Source: Crotophaga sulcirostris | Lineage: Eukaryota > Chordata > Aves > Cuculiformes > Crotophagidae | Assembly (NCBI GenBank): GCA_013397455.1 | Contig: VYZB01000144.1 | Coordinates: 1,366,258-1,430,257 of the forward strand | Reading direction: 5' to 3' | DNA length: 64,000 bases | In this document: positions 1 to 11,382 of the stretch, piece after piece | Numbering within the stretch: the first letter of the stretch is position 1 | Layout of the letters: every line of letters starts with the position of its first letter | The notes under the pieces: generated by a model | What the model was told of the DNA's origin: nothing | The model's input: the letters and a program-made list of their open reading frames with translations, nothing else | The model's database searches: none | Made by a program: the position numbers and the translations under genes

Positions 1-3000
1 GCGCAGCTTTGGCTGGTTGTAACAAGCGTCAGGACATTAGACGCAACAAAAGCTGGATTGGCAGTATCATCAATCACTGGTCTGACAGTTGACTTCAGTT
101 TGTTTGTTCCACTCTGCATAATAAGTGATTGGATCAGGTTTAATTAGATATTGGGTAATCAATCATTGCCAACAAGGCAACCCAGCTTGGGATCTATATG
201 CTGCAAAGGGGGGAAAAAAAGCAAATCTAATCCAGGGAGCATAAATACTCAAATATATAAGCACATAGGGTGAAGCTTCAGAGAAAAGGTATAAAGATGT
301 CTGCAAGATGGCACATAATAGAATCGTTCACATCTGTACTACTTGTTACCAGACATCTGCAGTTTGACATTTTACTTTCACTGCATAATTACTTTTCAAT
401 ATAATATAATATACTGACCTGAGGGAGAAAGACAAAGCAATTAAATTATGCATAAGATCCTTTCGTCCCCAACCCTTACCAAAAAGACAAAAAAAAGAGA
501 AAAAGCAAGAATAGGAATTAGCATTCTTATGGCTTTTTAAAGAAAAGGACAGAAAATTCTTCCTCCTGACTGCTATGATGATGAGTCCCACTGCATAACA
601 TGTCAAATCAGCTGCTCTGAATTGAGATTAGGGTAAATGATTCTATCTATCTGATTTTGCAGTGTACACCTATTGATTAAGGCCCACAGGATGAAGTAAG
701 AGGAGTGATAGATGGAGCAAATTAATCTCATTAACATTAATTAATCCTGTAAATTGAGAGAAGAGTTAAAAACATTCTTTTAGAAGACCCAAAGGGAAGT
801 GTACTTGCATTTTTTATAAACACGTAATGCTGATATAAATTAACACAGGATAAGATGTATCACTTATTTACAAGGACCTCATTATCAGAGGCCCTTCTAA
901 TGTGTGAGGTTGGGCACACAAGGTAGATGGGAGCAACGCAGTGCTTAACTCTGATGTGTCCAGTGTGTCCTACTGCCTAGCAGTGCACAGTTCACAGACA
1001 GATGCATTATGTTTCTATACGTGTGAGGAAAAGGTCTGTGAGAAAGTGGTTTTAGAGAAGCTGGCAAGATGGGAGAAGAATCAGTCATGGTCAATAGCAA
1101 CAGGAAATGCTGAGATTGAAACTCCATAAAATTTCAGTGGAACCAGGGCAAGTATCCTACCCGCTCGTATCTAGTGTTGTTTTCATTCTTCTTCTCTTCC
1201 AGTGAATATTTAGATGTCTTATAGGAACCAAGAGCTACAGCAAGACAATTGGCATCTTAGGGCACAGGAGAGGGATCTGTCTGAGATAAAATCGGTGCCC
1301 TGATAAGGATCAGGATGGATTACTGCCTGCATCTCCTACATGCTGGGTGAAAGTTTCAGATGAGACTGGTTTAACTTGTGTTCTGGCAGCTGAGCGCCCC
1401 AAAGATGTCCATGGCCTTAGTTAAGCAAGACACTCTGTTAGGTAGATACTATCAAAGGCAACTGATCATACTGAAAGGACCAGACTTTTTATGGGATGTG
1501 AAGGTAACTGTTGACCTTTAGACCTTTAAACCATCACTGGGAAAGAAACCTGGTGACTAAGACTTCACAGACTGAAACAATCTGTTTCCATTCCCTTTTC
1601 CACAGCTTTCATTGTCAAAGTTTTCAGCTTTGCAGCAGAAGTAGAATAAAGGTAGACTTCATGGTCAGACACAGCATGTCTCTGTTGAAGATGTGTCAAC
1701 TGGAAGAAAAGAATACAAGGTCTATCGATCCAAAAAGCAGCCAAGAGTGGATGTGTATTATTTGATTAAACAACAGGCTAAGAGATTTGTGGTGTGACCT
1801 GGAATTAGCAGGTGTTTTCTAGTCAGAGTGGACAAAATATCTGAGTTCTTTTATCATGGAACTAGTTCTAAAAATGAAGGAAGGAAAGCTAGGATAAAGA
1901 CACTTCCTCTGCTCAGCTGCAATGTGCTATATTCAACAGTGTTTCATATTTTGACACACACTTTAACCTGACACCAGTGTAGTGATAGTTTGAGCATTTT
2001 GTCCACTGGAGAAAGCTTTTTTCTTGATTTGTTGTGTTATGTATTGCACGTTTTATGATGTATCTAGATCAGTTGCCATGATTCCTAGACCTTGGAGTAG
2101 CCACCAAATTATCAGTCAGCCATCATATCATTCTAAAGAGGTAATCTTCCCTGACTCCTCTTCAATATTCTCAGCTGTAATTCTGGGATGGGCCAAGCTT
2201 TTCTCAGACACTCTATCACATTTATTTTCCTGCAGTGACTAGTGAGATTGAACGCCTCCATAATATTTACAGTGTAACTTTCTAACATCCAAGCACCCTG
2301 TAATCCACTTCTCTTAATTCTCTTCAAGCTCGCCAAATCTGAAGCCAGAGTCAGTGGTCTTTCTAGTCTACTCAGCTTTTAATGCAGGGTGTTGTTATAT
2401 CTGATACAATTGCCCCATAATGAGTCCTTAGTTTCCAGCAAACTGGGCAGCTTTGATGTGAAGATATGAAGAAACAGGAAGTTAATCATTCTGTTAATCA
2501 AGTGACTATTCACTGGCACTATTTACAAAAAGCTGTGCCTGCTTTCATTTGTGTGACTTGGATTTGGATTTCCCTGCAAAAGAGGTAACAAAAAAAATCT
2601 GAAATATGTCCTTGTCCTTTGTCAAAACAAAGGATTGTATATTTTTTTAAGAAAGACCAAAGCATTTATTGGCAGATAGGACACCATAGGAAGGGAGTTC
2701 TCAGGTTGCTGACCCACATCCCCTGCTCTGGAAAGCCATCAGGTGCATTGCTTTCATGTGTAGAGTATTTCTGACCTCCAGCACTACCAAAGCCTTGTAG
2801 CAAAACTGTTCAATATCTTCTGTTAACCCCACTGAAAATATGATTTGTTCCTGCATGGAATATTAGCTAGCTGGGGTTGTGTAGAGTACTATGGCCATGT
2901 GAAACTTACCAAATAATTTTCATGAATTCACTTAAATTATAACCAAAAATAAATAAAAGGTCTATGATTTTGTTGGTGCTGATATTCTTATGTCAGCCTG

Positions 3001-5216
3001 AATTCCCTGTGTCGTTTAAATATAAATGTTCTGTAATTGTTCTCAGCTGCCTAATTGTGTTAAAATAGTAAAGCAGAAGATTTCAGTAGTTCTGAAAAAT
3101 AGTGACTTCAGGGTTTCTTTTTTGAATTTCTTCTGGGCAGGTTTACATAAAACAGGTTCTTATGTATGAATAGACTTTCACCACTGTTCATGTACAGAGC
3201 TACCTTTCCAAACCTGGAATTGATTTGCAAGGGTTTTATATTACTACTAGTGACTAAGTAAAGGGAGAGACCGAGTTAAGAGTCCCAGTACAATCTGCTT
3301 GGTAGTCCTGGAAATCTGCTTGCCAAACTGTGCAGGAGCTGACAATCCTGGGAATTTAGGCTGCAGATCCCCCATCAGACTGCCACTCAGGCTTCTGAGG
3401 AGTCAAATGGATGAACAGACATAAGACCTGCCTGAATTGGGTTGTAACCTTATCTAATTCAAACCTTTTCTGTGAAATGCTTCTGCTGTAACCAGCCTAA
3501 GAGATCAGTCAGTCGAAGGGAAATACAGTCTTTTGAAGAGCTTTTCAAAAGCTTGTTTTATTATGAAAAGTGTTACTACTAGTGCAACAAGTACCATACC
3601 ATTTGTGTCCCAGGGCTCAAATAAAGACCCTGGGCCCATTTTGCCGGGCTTGAGGCAAATCTGGTGGGGCACAGGCTGCCTCTTTCACAGTAACTTTGTT
3701 GGAGTTCATATACAGTACCACAGATAATTGGGTCTTTAATCCATCTGTTAACAGTTTCCAGTTCACATGACTTCACTTTATTCAGAAATTTTGTGACAAA
3801 ATAGTCCATTATCTCATCTTAGACTCCCTTTATTCCCTAACACTATATAGTGAAGGCTTTTTTTTCTCTTCTTGCTGATCCACTGTAAGTAATCATGCAG
3901 CATGTGAAAGAAGCTCTGCCCACAGTCTCCTCTGATTCTTATTCCCTTTCCCTGAAAGGGATTTCACGACTGTAAACTCAGAAATGGCACTTTCATTGAC
4001 ATTTCTCGGGCAATATCTACTTCAAAAGCTTGAGGGGAAAAAAATAAACCAAAACAACAAAAAAAAAGCATTCGTGCAAGGTCTCCCTGAAGCTTGTTGT
4101 TTCAGTGAAAGAGAGAATAGATGAAACATAGTATGGACAAAACTGTGAATGCTTGTTAGAAAAATATTTTCATAATGCATTTACTAATTAAACAAAGTTA
4201 GGCCTTATTTGAAATTGAATTATGACAGCATTCTTTTCAGAGAGAAAATTGGTTTTCTGTCAACAGTGTCTCACAAGATTGGTTTTGCAATCATCTTGTA
4301 AATAAAATCGTCATGATTTCACAGTATTTGAGAAACAAGTCAGTTGGTTGTCAAGTTTTTATAATTCTACCCTGCCTTTCTTTAGGCAAAGACCTTCTCT
4401 GAGTGCTGTACATCAGTTTATTTTACAGAGATACCAGGTGTACTACATTTTTGTGATCCCTTTAACTACATTTTTCCTATTTGCATTTATATATGTCTTG
4501 CCTGTGTACAAATCCAGAAAAAAATAACCTGAGTTGGCAGTGTGTACACTTCCAAGAAATTCCCACTTTAAATATCTTCCCTCTGGGCCATATGGTTTAA
4601 AGATATCTCTAACTGTCCTCGGAGCTCATTTTCTTTAATCCTGGATTAGCCTTGTTGCCCCTCTTTACCTTTTCAAGTACTGCAAAGTCTCTCCACCACC
4701 TCCTCCCAATGCAGTAAGGAGAAAAGAACATAATACTCAAAATGATTTAAATTTTGACCAAAGCAATTCATAATCTCAGCATATTCTCCCTGGATTTCTA
4801 AACTTGCCTAGCATTTCATTGGCCTGTGCAGGAGAATGCATTTTCTACAACATCTTGACATCGTTAGAAAGAAGATGACAATTGCATCAAGGTCTTTATG
4901 GTGTCTACAGCAGTCTTATCTGTCTTGAATATTCTTGCATGAAAACTGACTTTATGTCTATTGGCCATGTACAGAAACAATTGCAGTTAATTTGTTAAAA
5001 CAGGTGTTTACTATTTGTAGTTACTGGTCACCAACATCAATTTGCAGACAATGTAGATATAACACTCAGAAGTCACTTGGGCATTTCCAAAGATAATACT
5101 GAAGCAAGGTTTCTGACAGCAGAATGAGTGTTGTTTATTTGGGATCAAGAGGACAAAATACGTAACTGTGTATTAAAGGAGAAGCTGTGTTATATAATGC
5201 TTTATGAATGTCATAT
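1..5216. other. Unique AT-rich noncoding DNA
   Basis: No coding exon, RNA gene or recognisable mobile element was found. All open frames are short (under 90 codons), lack recognisable domains and occur about as expected in AT-rich DNA. Two motif arrangements stand out: a run of TAAT homeodomain cores at 723-747 (ending in the OTX-type word TAATCC) and a perfect direct repeat of GTTAATCA at 2481-2488 and 2493-2500. A weakly GC-richer patch near 3590-3680 could be a very old repeat relic, but I cannot name it. Confidence 0.6.
719..748. promoter_or_regulatory. Homeodomain-site cluster (candidate)
   Basis: Within about 30 bp there are TAAT cores at 723-726, 738-741 and 742-745, plus an ATTAA at 730-734. 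The last core is part of TAATCC (742-747), the OTX/bicoid-type word. Such clustering is seen in developmental enhancers, but AT-rich DNA produces TAAT words often. Seen: the words and spacing. Inferred: any binding. Confidence 0.2.
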
Positions 5217-5794
5217 TGTTGTGGTTTAACTGCAGCTAGCAACTAAGCACAGCACAGCCGCTTTTTGACTCTTCACTGGTGGGATAAGGGAGAGAATCAT
5301 AAAGGTAAGAAAACTCATGGGTTGAGATAAAGACAGTTTAACTGGGAAAGCAAAAGCCATGCACACAAGCAAAGGAAAAAAGGAATTTATTCACCACTTT
5401 CCATCAGCAGACAGGTGTTCAGCTACCTCCAGTAAAGCAGGGCTTCGTTATGCATAAGGGTTACTTGGGAAGACAAACACCGTAACTCTGAATATCCCCC
5501 CTTTCTTCTTCCCTCAGGTTTATATTGCTCAGCATGACACCATCCAGTATAGAATTTCCCTTTGGTCCTTGAGGGTTAGCTTTCCCAGCTGTGTCCCCTC
5601 CCAACATCTTGTGCACCACCAGCCTCCTTGCTGGTGGGGTGGTGTGAGATGCAGAAAATGTCTTGACTTTGTGTAAGCATTGGTCATCAATAATGAAAAC
5701 ATCCCTGTGTTATCAACAAAGCACAAATCCAAAACATAGCCCCACACTGGTTACTGTAAAGAAACTTAACTCTATTCCAGCCAAAACCAGCACA
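5217..5794 (-). mobile_element. Solo LTR of an avian endogenous retrovirus
   Basis: The element starts TGTTGTGG and ends CCAGCACA, so it has the TG...CA ends of an LTR and is about 578 bp long. It is flanked by CATAT (5212-5216) and CAGAT (5795-5799), a 5-bp target duplication with one mismatch, which would suit an ERVL- or gamma-type integration. From family knowledge, an LTR with these ends is common in bird genomes. I orient it on the minus strand by recalling that family. The TG...CA ends are symmetric, so the strand is uncertain. No gag, pol or env sequence lies beside it, so the internal region was probably lost by LTR-LTR recombination. Short frames inside it are not genes. Confidence 0.75.
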
Positions 5795-5863
5795 CAGATA
5801 TATTAAACAGAATTCATGAGTTTTTATACACTTTTTTCTAATCTATAATAATAATAATGAAAG
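5795..5863. repeat. Short spacer with an ATA microsatellite
   Basis: This is the 70-bp gap between the solo LTR and the CR1 3' end. It contains a short run of ATA/AAT units at about 5846-5858. The run sits directly next to the CR1 tail, where simple repeats are common. Confidence 0.5.
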
Positions 5864-5910
5864 AATTATAGAATCATAGAATCATAGAATGGTTTGGATT
5901 GGAAGGAACC

Positions 5911-6096
5911 TTAAAGATCATCTAGTTCCAAACCCCCTACCATGGGCAGAAACACCTCCCACCAGCCCAGGCTGCTCAAGACCCCATCCAACCTGTCCTT
6001 GAACACCTCCCGGGAGGGGACATCCACAACTTCCCTGGGCAACCTGTGCCAGTGTCTCACCACCGTCATAGTGAAGAATTTCTTCCAAATGTCCAA
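5911..6096 (-). pseudogene. CR1 ORF2 C-terminal tail fragment
   Basis: The translation begins around 'DIWKKFFTMTVVRHWHRLP', the conserved CR1 tail in which a hydrophobic/aromatic run precedes RHW.RLPREVV. It continues into the 3'UTR. It is out of frame with the upstream part of copy 1, so it is non-functional. Confidence 0.85.
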
Positions 6097-6198
6097 TATA
6101 AATCTTCCCCTTACAATTTAAAGCCATTCCCCCTTGTCCTATCGCTACTTGCCCTTGTAAAAAGTCCCTCTCCAGCTTCCCTGTAGCCCCTTCAGGTA

Positions 6199-6510
6199 CT
6201 ATAAGGCTGCTATAAGGTGTCCCCAGAGCATTTGCTTCTCCAGGCTGAACAACTCCAGCTCTCTCAGCCTGTCCTCATAGCAGGAGTGCTCCAGCCCTCT
6301 GAGCATCTTCGTGACCCTCATCTGGACCCTCTCCAACAGTTCCATATTGAGGGGGAAAATCACCTCACTAGACCTGCTGGCCAAGCTTCTTTTGATGCAG
6401 CCCAGGGCACAGTTGGCCTTAAGGGCTGTGAGCACACATTGCTGGCTCATGTCAAGCTTCTCATCAATCAGCACCCACAAGTCTTTCTCAGCAGGGCTGC
6501 TCTTGATCAC
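6199..6510 (-). pseudogene. CR1 ORF2 fragment (RT C-terminal side)
   Basis: This 103-codon open stretch carries typical CR1 reverse-transcriptase landmarks: an [23 protein letters not shown] segment near its start, then the '[19 protein letters not shown]' segment, and near its end '[12 protein letters not shown]'. In an intact CR1 the region between 'EVI..L' and 'RVQ..TK' would hold the '[17 protein letters not shown]' segment. Here it is absent. The downstream C-terminal tail (with the RHWHRLPREVV motif) continues in another frame at 5911-6096. It is a dead remnant. Confidence 0.85.
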
Positions 6511-7139
6511 ATCATCCCCTATCCTCTATTGATACCGGGAGTTGCCCTGACCCAGGTGTAGGACCTTGCACCTGGCCTTGTTGAACCTCATGAGGTTCCC
6601 ACAGGCCCACTTCTCCAGCTTAAGGATTCCTTCCATAAATCCCGCTCCTTACACTGTCTTGAAAAATACCATTAAAAAAAGGACTCATATTTTTCCTGCA
6701 AGTGCAGAATTACTGAAAGACACTCAAATAGTAAGAGGCAATACTTTCAAATTATGTGGTTCTAGCTTAATAATGAATACCTTCAGGTCATGAAAAATCA
6801 CTTGCAAAACAGAAATCACACATTTTCAAAACAAAAATAACAACCTTTAAACTAAACTGACCCGTGAGGAAAAAACACAATATACAACACACAGAACATG
6901 CCTTCATGTCTGCTATTATCTGTGCATATGAAATTATTTTCAGTGTTTATAAATGTTTTAATATCCTGACATATTTATCCAGATTTTGGTAAACGCTTCT
7001 TCATAATGTGAATGGCCTCCTTGCTAAATGTCCCCCTCTGTGTACTGAAGTTTGCTGGAAATGATTTCATGATGCTGAAGAGCAGAGCAGGGCTCCAAGG
7101 TGTAGGTAAGGGAGTGAGAGAGAGATGTGAAAAAGAAGA

Positions 7140-7400
7140 AGCTGGGTGAGATTTTGCACTCTTGCCACCAAGCCAGCAGCCGGCGTAGATGAGACAGTGT
7201 TACAAGTTTAGAACAGCTGCCAACTAATGTTTGATCAGGGATAAAATATGCCGAGGTGACAACATCTTGCTCCCCTGCATTTCAGGGACTATCATTAAAA
7301 ATGCAGCAAGCTCGTACAGGCCCAGAAGGTCCTATGTTCTCTCAAGATACGAGGGAGAGAGACAAGTTCACAAGATGTCAAGAACAATATCCATTTGTGT
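7140..7400. promoter_or_regulatory. Candidate conserved noncoding block
   Basis: This is a non-repetitive, moderately GC stretch in AT-rich surroundings. It includes a CpG-containing word near 7180 (CAGCCGGCG), GATCAGGGATAAAA near 7234, and GAGGTGACA near 7253, which resembles a T-box or nuclear-receptor half site. No coding frame stands out. The regulatory reading is inference only. Confidence 0.25.
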
Positions 7401-7739
7401 TTACTATGCAAACCCGCTGAGTAACCTTTCTATGCATGTTTGTACTAAGGACCATTGAGAATTTAGGGGGAAAAAAAGGGCTGCTTAGAAGGACAATGGA
7501 GAGGCAGCCAGGGAGGAACAAACAGGCAGAGATGGTGTTTGGGATGTGGAAAGATGCCACTGCATGGGTATCTGGCTTCCCTGGTGGAGAGGAAATAAAG
7601 AAGAAATGCAAGATTAAAAGGTGCATGTATTTATACACAAATATTGCTAGAAAAGCTGCAGTATGGCTACAAGTTAGTGTCTGTGGCCCCTTCCCTCCTC
7701 CCCTTTTAATAATATATTGATGTAAGCAGCTTGAGCATG

Positions 7740-8000
7740 CCAAACAAATTCTCTACATAAAAAGTCAACTGTCGGAAGGAGGCTCATCAATCTGGCAAAG
7801 TGCACTCAGGTAGAACGCCTCTCGGGGCGCCCGCCCTGGCAGCCATGCTGCTTGGGGGAAGGATCGCTCCGGCTGACGGGCTCATAAATGTTCATTAAAG
7901 AGTCTTTCTGCCAGTTTACAGAAAAAGCAGCTGTTTTGCAGGAAAGTTGGTAATTTATTTCTCAGTGATATTATGGAAAGCTGTTGCGGGTAATTGAACT
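7740..8000. promoter_or_regulatory. CpG-dense regulatory candidate
   Basis: Seven CpG dinucleotides lie between 7816 and 7878 (at 7816, 7823, 7828, 7832, 7865, 7870 and 7877) in DNA that is otherwise strongly CpG-depleted. The flanks carry an ATCAATC PBX-like word near 7788, CATAAATG near 7883 (a CDX/HOX-like word), and TAATT homeodomain cores downstream. No transposon matches the patch. It could be a small hypomethylated enhancer core or an orphan promoter. No start codon or splice signal supports a gene. Confidence 0.35.
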
Positions 8001-9942
8001 GTAGGAAGTTTTGCTGTTAAAATGGCAGAGACAGCTAGCTGAATTCACTCAATCAACACCTCTTTACTTGTACAGCTACCACAGCAAACCCCGAGATGTT
8101 CAGTTTAAGTTTCTTCACTGCAGTTCTCTAGGAGGCGTGTTATGTATTGCTTCCTACATTTCTCACATTGTCTCATCATTTCTTCTTCTCTAAAGAGGAG
8201 GAAGAAGAAGAAATATATTTATTTTTCTGCTGCAGCTATGATTTCCCCATGGATGATAAAGAGATACACAGCTTTAGGAGTACTATACAATATTGTCAAG
8301 CAACTGCAAAAGGCACCGCTAACATTTAGTTGAATTAGGAAACATAATTTGTATCTTTAGCTATGATCAAAAATCATTTTCTTATTAAGTGTGGGATTGG
8401 TCTCCTTTCTTCTGAAGCTATTGGTGAATGCCCTATTTATCTTCTGCATAGAAAGTATAACATGAATTAACTAGGTATTTACCCTAACTCTTTTAGTATT
8501 TTACAAACTGAGGTCTGTGCTTGGTTTTAATGTTGTAGAGTTTCATTTTAGTGATATATAGTGTGAAGTTTTGCGTGTGTGGTGGGAGAACAACCTTTTA
8601 GAGTAAGAACTAAAATAGTGGGATGAGATCTTACTTTTCTTCTTAATAGACTACTTAAAAATAATTTATTATAACATTTTCATAGATTAAAAATACAGTC
8701 ATTAGTTTATTAAGTCAGTTAGATAAAGACTACTGGCTTGCATGAACAGTTTACCATCCTCATTTTAGGAAAAGAAGCAAACATTATGTTTGCATCTAGC
8801 TTTTAAAAATGAGTAGTGTCAATGAAAGTGCTTCCATTTTAAGATGATCACTGTAAGAAGTGTGGTAAAAAATAATTTGTTTTCAGGGAAGAAAAAAAAT
8901 CTTTAACTTGGTTTCAGTAGAGTTGCACTGGTTTGTGCTAGGGAGCATGATGGTCAAATGATAAAAGTCTTGAGAAGGCTAGCTCACAGATTAGATTCCC
9001 AAAACAGAATGAAGCATCTGCCAGGATGAAGGTCAGCTGGTTTGCTATACAACGGCAATTTGGTGCTCTGGAATCAGAAAGGAGATCCTTTTGGCATTTT
9101 TCTTTATTAGTGCAGAGTTACTGTATAAATAGTAGTCTTCTAAGACTCCATTTGTAAAGTGTGATTTTTATATATAGATGGATGACTAATGCAAAGACAG
9201 TACCAATGCTTCTGTTTAAATGAGTTGTGGGGTTTTTTTGCATTTTAGATACAGTTGATTAATAAGAGACTTGAAACTAAATATGTGTTGTTTAAAATGA
9301 GTGAGAATATCTGTGCTGTCTTTTGTGTTGGTTTAGATGAATCACATTTTAACCAACAGAACTCCTACCTGTCAACCAACTGCAAATGAAACATTTTACT
9401 GCCTGCACATAAAACTCTGAAAACCTTAACAGAGAAACCATTTTTACAACCTAGTGGTGTTGTTACACTCAGAAAATAAAGAATCTGTGAAAGATCTAAG
9501 ACAACTGTCACATATTAAAGAAACACCCTGGATATTGAGATATGACATTCACATTCCACTATGACCAAACAGTTTATAAAGAAAATTATCTTGAGAGTGG
9601 TATCAGTAAAAATCATAGCTTGAAAACTCTCAGCAAGTTCTGTTAGTTCTAGAGGTAGATCATGATTGATTTCCTAAGGGCTCGCATCTCATTTTGTTTG
9701 CCCCAGTTATTTTCTTTTCTATGAAACAATTAAAGCTTCTCTAACTTAGACTAAGAAAAAAATGAGCTCAGATTAAGGAAAATAATTAACGTAAATATTA
9801 ACAGTGAAGCTGGCGTGTATTTGGACAATATCTGAAGGATGGGTCAGCAGTCAAAATGCTTCCCTTACACTGACATTTTAAGGCATTTGTCTCATTTTAT
9901 GGATTATTGAGAATAAACAAACCAGTATTTTTTTATAAATAA

Positions 9943-9956
9943 CCACCAGAGGGGAA
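9943..9956 (+). promoter_or_regulatory. CTCF-like motif, plus orientation
   Basis: CCACCAGAGGGGAAG-type word. It matches the CTCF core (CCASYAGRKGGC) at all but the last position. A single near-match in 64 kb can occur by chance. Confidence 0.25.
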
Positions 9957-9983
9957 GCATGGACTGATGCAGAACTCTGCTTA

Positions 9984-10018
9984 CCTGTCTGTCTTAAAAA
10001 ACCAATCAGTCAGACAGG
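9984..10018. repeat. Short inverted repeat
   Basis: CCTGTCTG at 9984-9991 is repeated as its exact complement CAGACAGG at 10011-10018, with a 19-nt loop. An 8-bp stem is short, so chance origin is likely. Confidence 0.4.
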
Positions 10019-11193
10019 GAGATCAGTCATCCAGATTTAAAGTCTTTACAGCTTCCATTTGCTATGGGTTGATCTCAAAGGCAAATGAATAACAAGAGAT
10101 ACCAGGTAAAGCCATGTAGATAGAATGTAGACCTATAGTGGTCCACTGAATGAACTATGTCTACCAGATCCCTAACATGAGTATAACAATCTCAACAGCA
10201 GGAATTGGACTTTTAATGGAGGTTTAGCAGTATATACCAAGTACTTTAGCTGTTGTAAGGCTGTGTGATTTTAAATTTCCTATTTTTTGTGAATTTTAAG
10301 TATGAGTGTACTTTTTGCTTTTTTCCTCTTCTTTCTTTCTTTAATGTATGTTGATTCATAGAATGTAATCTTTATGAACACACTGTTGACTGATTTCCAT
10401 TCAAACTGGATATTGTGATACAGCACATTGCCAAAGTCAATGCCATGTAAGCTCAGATGGAACAAACATTTATTCTGTGTGCATTTGGGTTTGTTATAAT
10501 AGTGTTTCATATAGTGGTCAAACCTCTGAAACTATTTTGTGAGTGGCAGCTCTGCAGTGTGGGAAGTCAGCTGGCTTGTCTAGTAGTGTTGAGGGTAAAG
10601 GGAATCTCATCACACCCTTACGTGAATACCTAAACCTCAAGTATTGGTAAGTCATTAAAGATTCTGGATATCTAAACAAAAGAAGTCACCTCTCAGAGAT
10701 CTAATTCATTCACTACATGCATGTCTCTAAAGAACTTTGGTATTATTAGATTCACTGTAAAAAGTATTAATTTACATCCAAAATATATATATTTTTGAAA
10801 ACAAGTCTTTATTACACTCTTATGCTAACTTGAGAGATCCTGCTACTCTGCAAAGAAAGTCTAGACTTTTTATGGTATTGTGTCACTAGCATTCTTATTC
10901 TTGCAGGAAGCAGGAAAAAGTCAAGTAAACGTGCAAAATATTTAACTTTTCTTGAGGGAGGTAGCTAAGAATTTTTTCCAGGCCCTCCCTTTAACTTTCT
11001 TCAAAAGCTCCACGTCAGGTATGGACATTGTATGAGAGCAGAACTAAATTTCAAACAAAAGTGGGGAAAAAAGAAAAGCTTCAAAATTTAGAAAGTTAGC
11101 ATTAGAAAAGTTTCCAAGTGTTAAGACTTTGAAAGATCAACCAAGAATTTTGTGCAACTGTAACAGAGTTCTGTTATTTATTGATTTTTCCTA

Positions 11194-11382
11194 TCATCCT
11201 TTCATCATGATTTCAGAAAAAGGATCTGTGTGTTGCAAACAGCTATCGTTTTCTCCTGCACATATTCTTCCAATTATTTGAATGACGTCATGGTCTAAGA
11301 TTCGAAGTTTGACTGTTACCTCTGTGATGAAGAGTTCTGGTGATGCTGAAAAAAGTGTGACACCATTGAAAATAATTAACAT
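11194..11382 (-). promoter_or_regulatory. CRE-containing segment with a minus-strand open frame
   Basis: A perfect palindromic cAMP-response element TGACGTCA sits at 11283-11290. On the minus strand the same segment is open for 62 codons and is preceded by a good pyrimidine-tract acceptor-like word (TTTTTTCAG, about 11346-11354). I see no matching donor at the end of the frame and recognise no domain. An unannotated exon is therefore possible but weak, and a regulatory site is the simpler reading. Confidence 0.25.

Larger units (their letters stand above)
5864..6648 (-). mobile_element. CR1 LINE copy 1, 5'-truncated
   Basis: Read on the minus strand, this is the 3' part of a CR1 non-LTR retrotransposon: the end of the reverse transcriptase, the conserved C-terminal tail, a short 3'UTR and two to three terminal octamer-type units (CATAGAAT on the plus strand, about 5866-5890). 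CR1 copies are normally 5'-truncated, and this one fades out near 6620-6648. Around 6340-6356 the frame jumps from the Q-x-R-x-T-K region to the start of the preceding exon-like block, so an internal segment I estimate at 70-80 bp is missing. Frames are broken and no intact protein can be made. Confidence 0.93.

Noticed and set aside
3590..3690. GC-richer patch resembling an old amniote repeat (GACCCTGGGCCCATTTTGC)
   Set aside because: Resemblance is from memory over fewer than 30 bp with several mismatches; no ends visible.
6217..6561. Plus-strand open frame of 114 codons
   Set aside because: Antisense to CR1 copy 1 coding sequence; not a gene.
7378..7743. 121-codon minus-strand open frame
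   Set aside because: An antisense plus-strand frame is equally long, there is no domain, and composition is low-complexity hydrophobic.
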